Assembly (NCBI RefSeq): GCF_036203305.1
Contig: NZ_CP108131.1
Coordinates: forward strand, 8,370,001-8,434,000
DNA: 64,000 nt
Direction: 5' to 3'
Source of the DNA: Streptomyces sp. NBC_00190
GTDB lineage: Bacteria > Actinomycetota > Actinomycetes > Streptomycetales > Streptomycetaceae
Shown here: positions 62,538 to 64,000 of the stretch, one piece after another
Numbering within the stretch: position 1 is the stretch's first letter
Layout: each line of letters opens with the position of its first letter
Position numbers and translations under genes: made by a program
Notes under the pieces: generated by a model
Seen by the model: only the letters and a program-made list of their open reading frames with translations
Told to the model about the DNA's origin: nothing
The model's database searches: none

Positions 62538-64000
62538 TCAGCTGGCGACCCACAGACCCGCGTCGATGTCGTGGTTGATGGTTCCGGGCGGGCCGGTGGT
62601 GACGGCTGCCGTCGCGGTGTCCGCCTCGGGGTCGCCGCCGTTCGGTTCCGCGTCGGAGTTGGTGGCCTGGTTGGGGCGGCCGTGCGGGGTCCACTGCAGA
62701 TCGGCCGGACCGTAGTCGTTGGTCGGGTCTGCCGTCGACTTGTCGAACTCCAGCGTGTACGCGGTGTTGGGGCGCAGTCCGTCGCGGTGGTCGAAGTAGT
62801 ACTCGCCCTTGGCGTCGGTCTTCTTGCGCGCGATCTCCTGACCCGTCGCGTCGCGCAGGATCACCGTCACGCCGGGGATGCCCGCCGTCTCGTCGTAGCT
62901 CTGGGTGCCGTCGGCCTTGTCGCGCCACACCCGGTTGCCGATCTGGACCGGAGGCTCGTCACAGAGCAGCTCCAGGTCGCCGAGGCCGTTGGCCTTGCCG
63001 AAGCCGCCGTCGTTGGCGTAGGCGAGGCCTAGCCCCTGCTGTGACGGGTCGGCGCCGCGGTCGCCCTGCCAGCGGTCGAAGAAGGCGACACCGGTGGAGT
63101 TGACCGACCGGACCGGGTCCATCGCGGTGGCGGCGAGGCGGTCACCGCCGAGCGGCAGCGCCAGGGCGCCCTGCACGGTCTCCAGGTGTCCGCTCCCCGT
63201 GTACCACTCGTCACCCTTGTAGAACTCGCTGCCGGTGCGCGGGCAGGCCGCGCCGCCTTCCCACTCGTACGTGCCGGTGGTCGTGCGGCAGACCCTGTAG
63301 AGGTCGCCGCCGGTCGCGATGCTCTCGATGACGTTGGCCTTGGCCGGGTTGGCATTGGGGATGACCAGTCCGGACTGGTCGCCCATGCGGTCGCGGAAGC
63401 CCAGGACCAGTGACCCGTCGCGCTCGATCTCGATGTCGCTGAGCATCGGTTGCGGGTAGGCCCACTGGGCGTTGCCGCCGTCGGGGAACTGCGTCAGGTC
63501 GTCCTTGGTCCAGGGCTTCCAGTTGCCCGGGGTCGGGGCGACGGCGGGATCGCGGGGGAAGTCCAGCGGCTCGTCGACGACCGGCGCGGCGCCGAACGTG
63601 CCGGTGGCCGGGTTGAACGTCCAGACCACGGCCCGCAGTCGGGTGACGTCCTGGGTGCTCTGTGCGGAGCAGACGCCGCCCACGTACAGGACCCCGTCGC
63701 GCATGCCCAGGCCCATTGGCCGCCAGTCGGCCGCCGGGGTGCAGGCGGTGTCCGGGATGGGCAGCGGTGCGCCGACGGGCGCTGCCGTGGTGGTGTCGTA
63801 GGTGTAGAGGTTGCGGTCCTTCATGTTGACGACGTAGAGCCGGGAGCCGTCGGCCGAGATCTCGATGTCGCCGAGCGACTCCTGGCCCACCGCCGCCGCG
63901 AAGTCCGCGTCGACGCGGTCTGTTTGGTTGTGGACGGTGGTACCGGCGTTCGGGACGACGGCGAACTGGGTGGTCGCGCCGGTGCCCCGGTCCGTCACGT
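62538..64000 (-). CDS. SdrD-B-domain surface protein (5' end beyond the window)
   Basis: At least 486 residues. The visible N-part resembles a beta-propeller-like region (LGDIEISADGSRLYVVNMKD, LYTYDT, MLSDIEIERDGSLVLGFRD). The C-part is an SdrD-B/carboxypeptidase-like Ig domain (GNRVWRDKADGTQSYDETAG, VTVILRDATG, GEYYFDH). Such proteins are secreted adhesins or matrix proteins. No LPxTG anchor is seen before the stop, which follows DIDAGLWVAS. The true start lies beyond base 64000. It converges on the DyP gene. Confidence 0.75.
   Translation of the reverse strand, partial: VTDRGTGATTQFAVVPNAGTTVHNQTDRVDADFAAAVGQESLGDIEISADGSRLYVVNMKDRNLYTYDTTTAAPVGAPLPIPDTACTPAADWRPMGLGMRDGVLYVGGVCSAQSTQDVTRLRAVVWTFNPATGTFGAAPVVDEPLDFPRDPAVAPTPGNWKPWTKDDLTQFPDGGNAQWAYPQPMLSDIEIERDGSLVLGFRDRMGDQSGLVIPNANPAKANVIESIATGGDLYRVCRTTTGTYEWEGGAACPRTGSEFYKGDEWYTGSGHLETVQGALALPLGGDRLAATAMDPVRSVNSTGVAFFDRWQGDRGADPSQQGLGLAYANDGGFGKANGLGDLELLCDEPPVQIGNRVWRDKADGTQSYDETAGIPGVTVILRDATGQEIARKKTDAKGEYYFDHRDGLRPNTAYTLEFDKSTADPTNDYGPADLQWTPHGRPNQATNSDAEPNGGDPEADTATAAVTTGPPGTINHDIDAGLWVAS

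Overview
The DNA is about 70% GC with strongly GC-biased third codon positions. It carries Streptomyces-type proteins: a tripeptidyl-aminopeptidase, a LuxR two-component pair, NRPS genes and a DyP peroxidase. I read it as an accessory region of a Streptomyces (or close relative) chromosome arm or large plasmid. It is crowded with insertion sequences and broken genes. I saw no rRNA, tRNA or CRISPR array.

Layout. 0-24 kb is a mobile-element zone. It holds a complete IS701-type element with 120-bp inverted repeats, two IS5-type elements plus a truncated third, an IS630-type transposase read in two frames, and a complete 1.58-kb element with a 5-bp target duplication but a frameshifted transposase. 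Between them lie resident genes: a large HTH-nSTAND-WD40 protein, a secreted S33 peptidase between 52-bp direct repeats, a VOC protein, a membrane alpha/beta hydrolase and a sensor kinase/response regulator pair. A broken HEAT-type gene is cut by an IS5-type element.

24.3-33.6 kb is a tightly coupled six-gene operon on the + strand: two KAS III/OleA-like thiolases, an OleC-like AMP-dependent beta-lactone synthetase, an OleD-like reductase, a C-A-T NRPS and a formyltransferase. This matches the gene set and order of the lipstatin cluster (lstA-lstF). The pathway this implies is head-to-head condensation of two acyl-CoAs, keto reduction, beta-lactone closure, esterification of a side hydroxyl with one amino acid, and N-formylation.

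33.6-47.6 kb starts with a 5'-truncated IS4-type transposase. A convergent (minus-strand) NRPS operon follows, transcribed in the order MFS exporter, stand-alone C domain, C-A-T, A-T, A-T, and C-(A remnant)-T-SDR. It has no thioesterase and ends in a strong hairpin terminator. The two assembly lines meet end to end, and whether they cooperate is the main open question of the window.

48-58.4 kb is a second degraded zone: small transposase fragments, a second broken LigD-type ligase, frameshifted HPP, AAA and SMI1-type genes, and some intact cargo (methyltransferase, P-loop kinase, TetR/flavin monooxygenase pair, RelE/ParE-type toxin-antitoxin pair).

58.9-64 kb is a cell-surface locus: two lipoproteins (one a parallel beta-helix) in one operon, a divergent Tat-exported DyP peroxidase, and an SdrD-B-domain surface protein that runs off the window.
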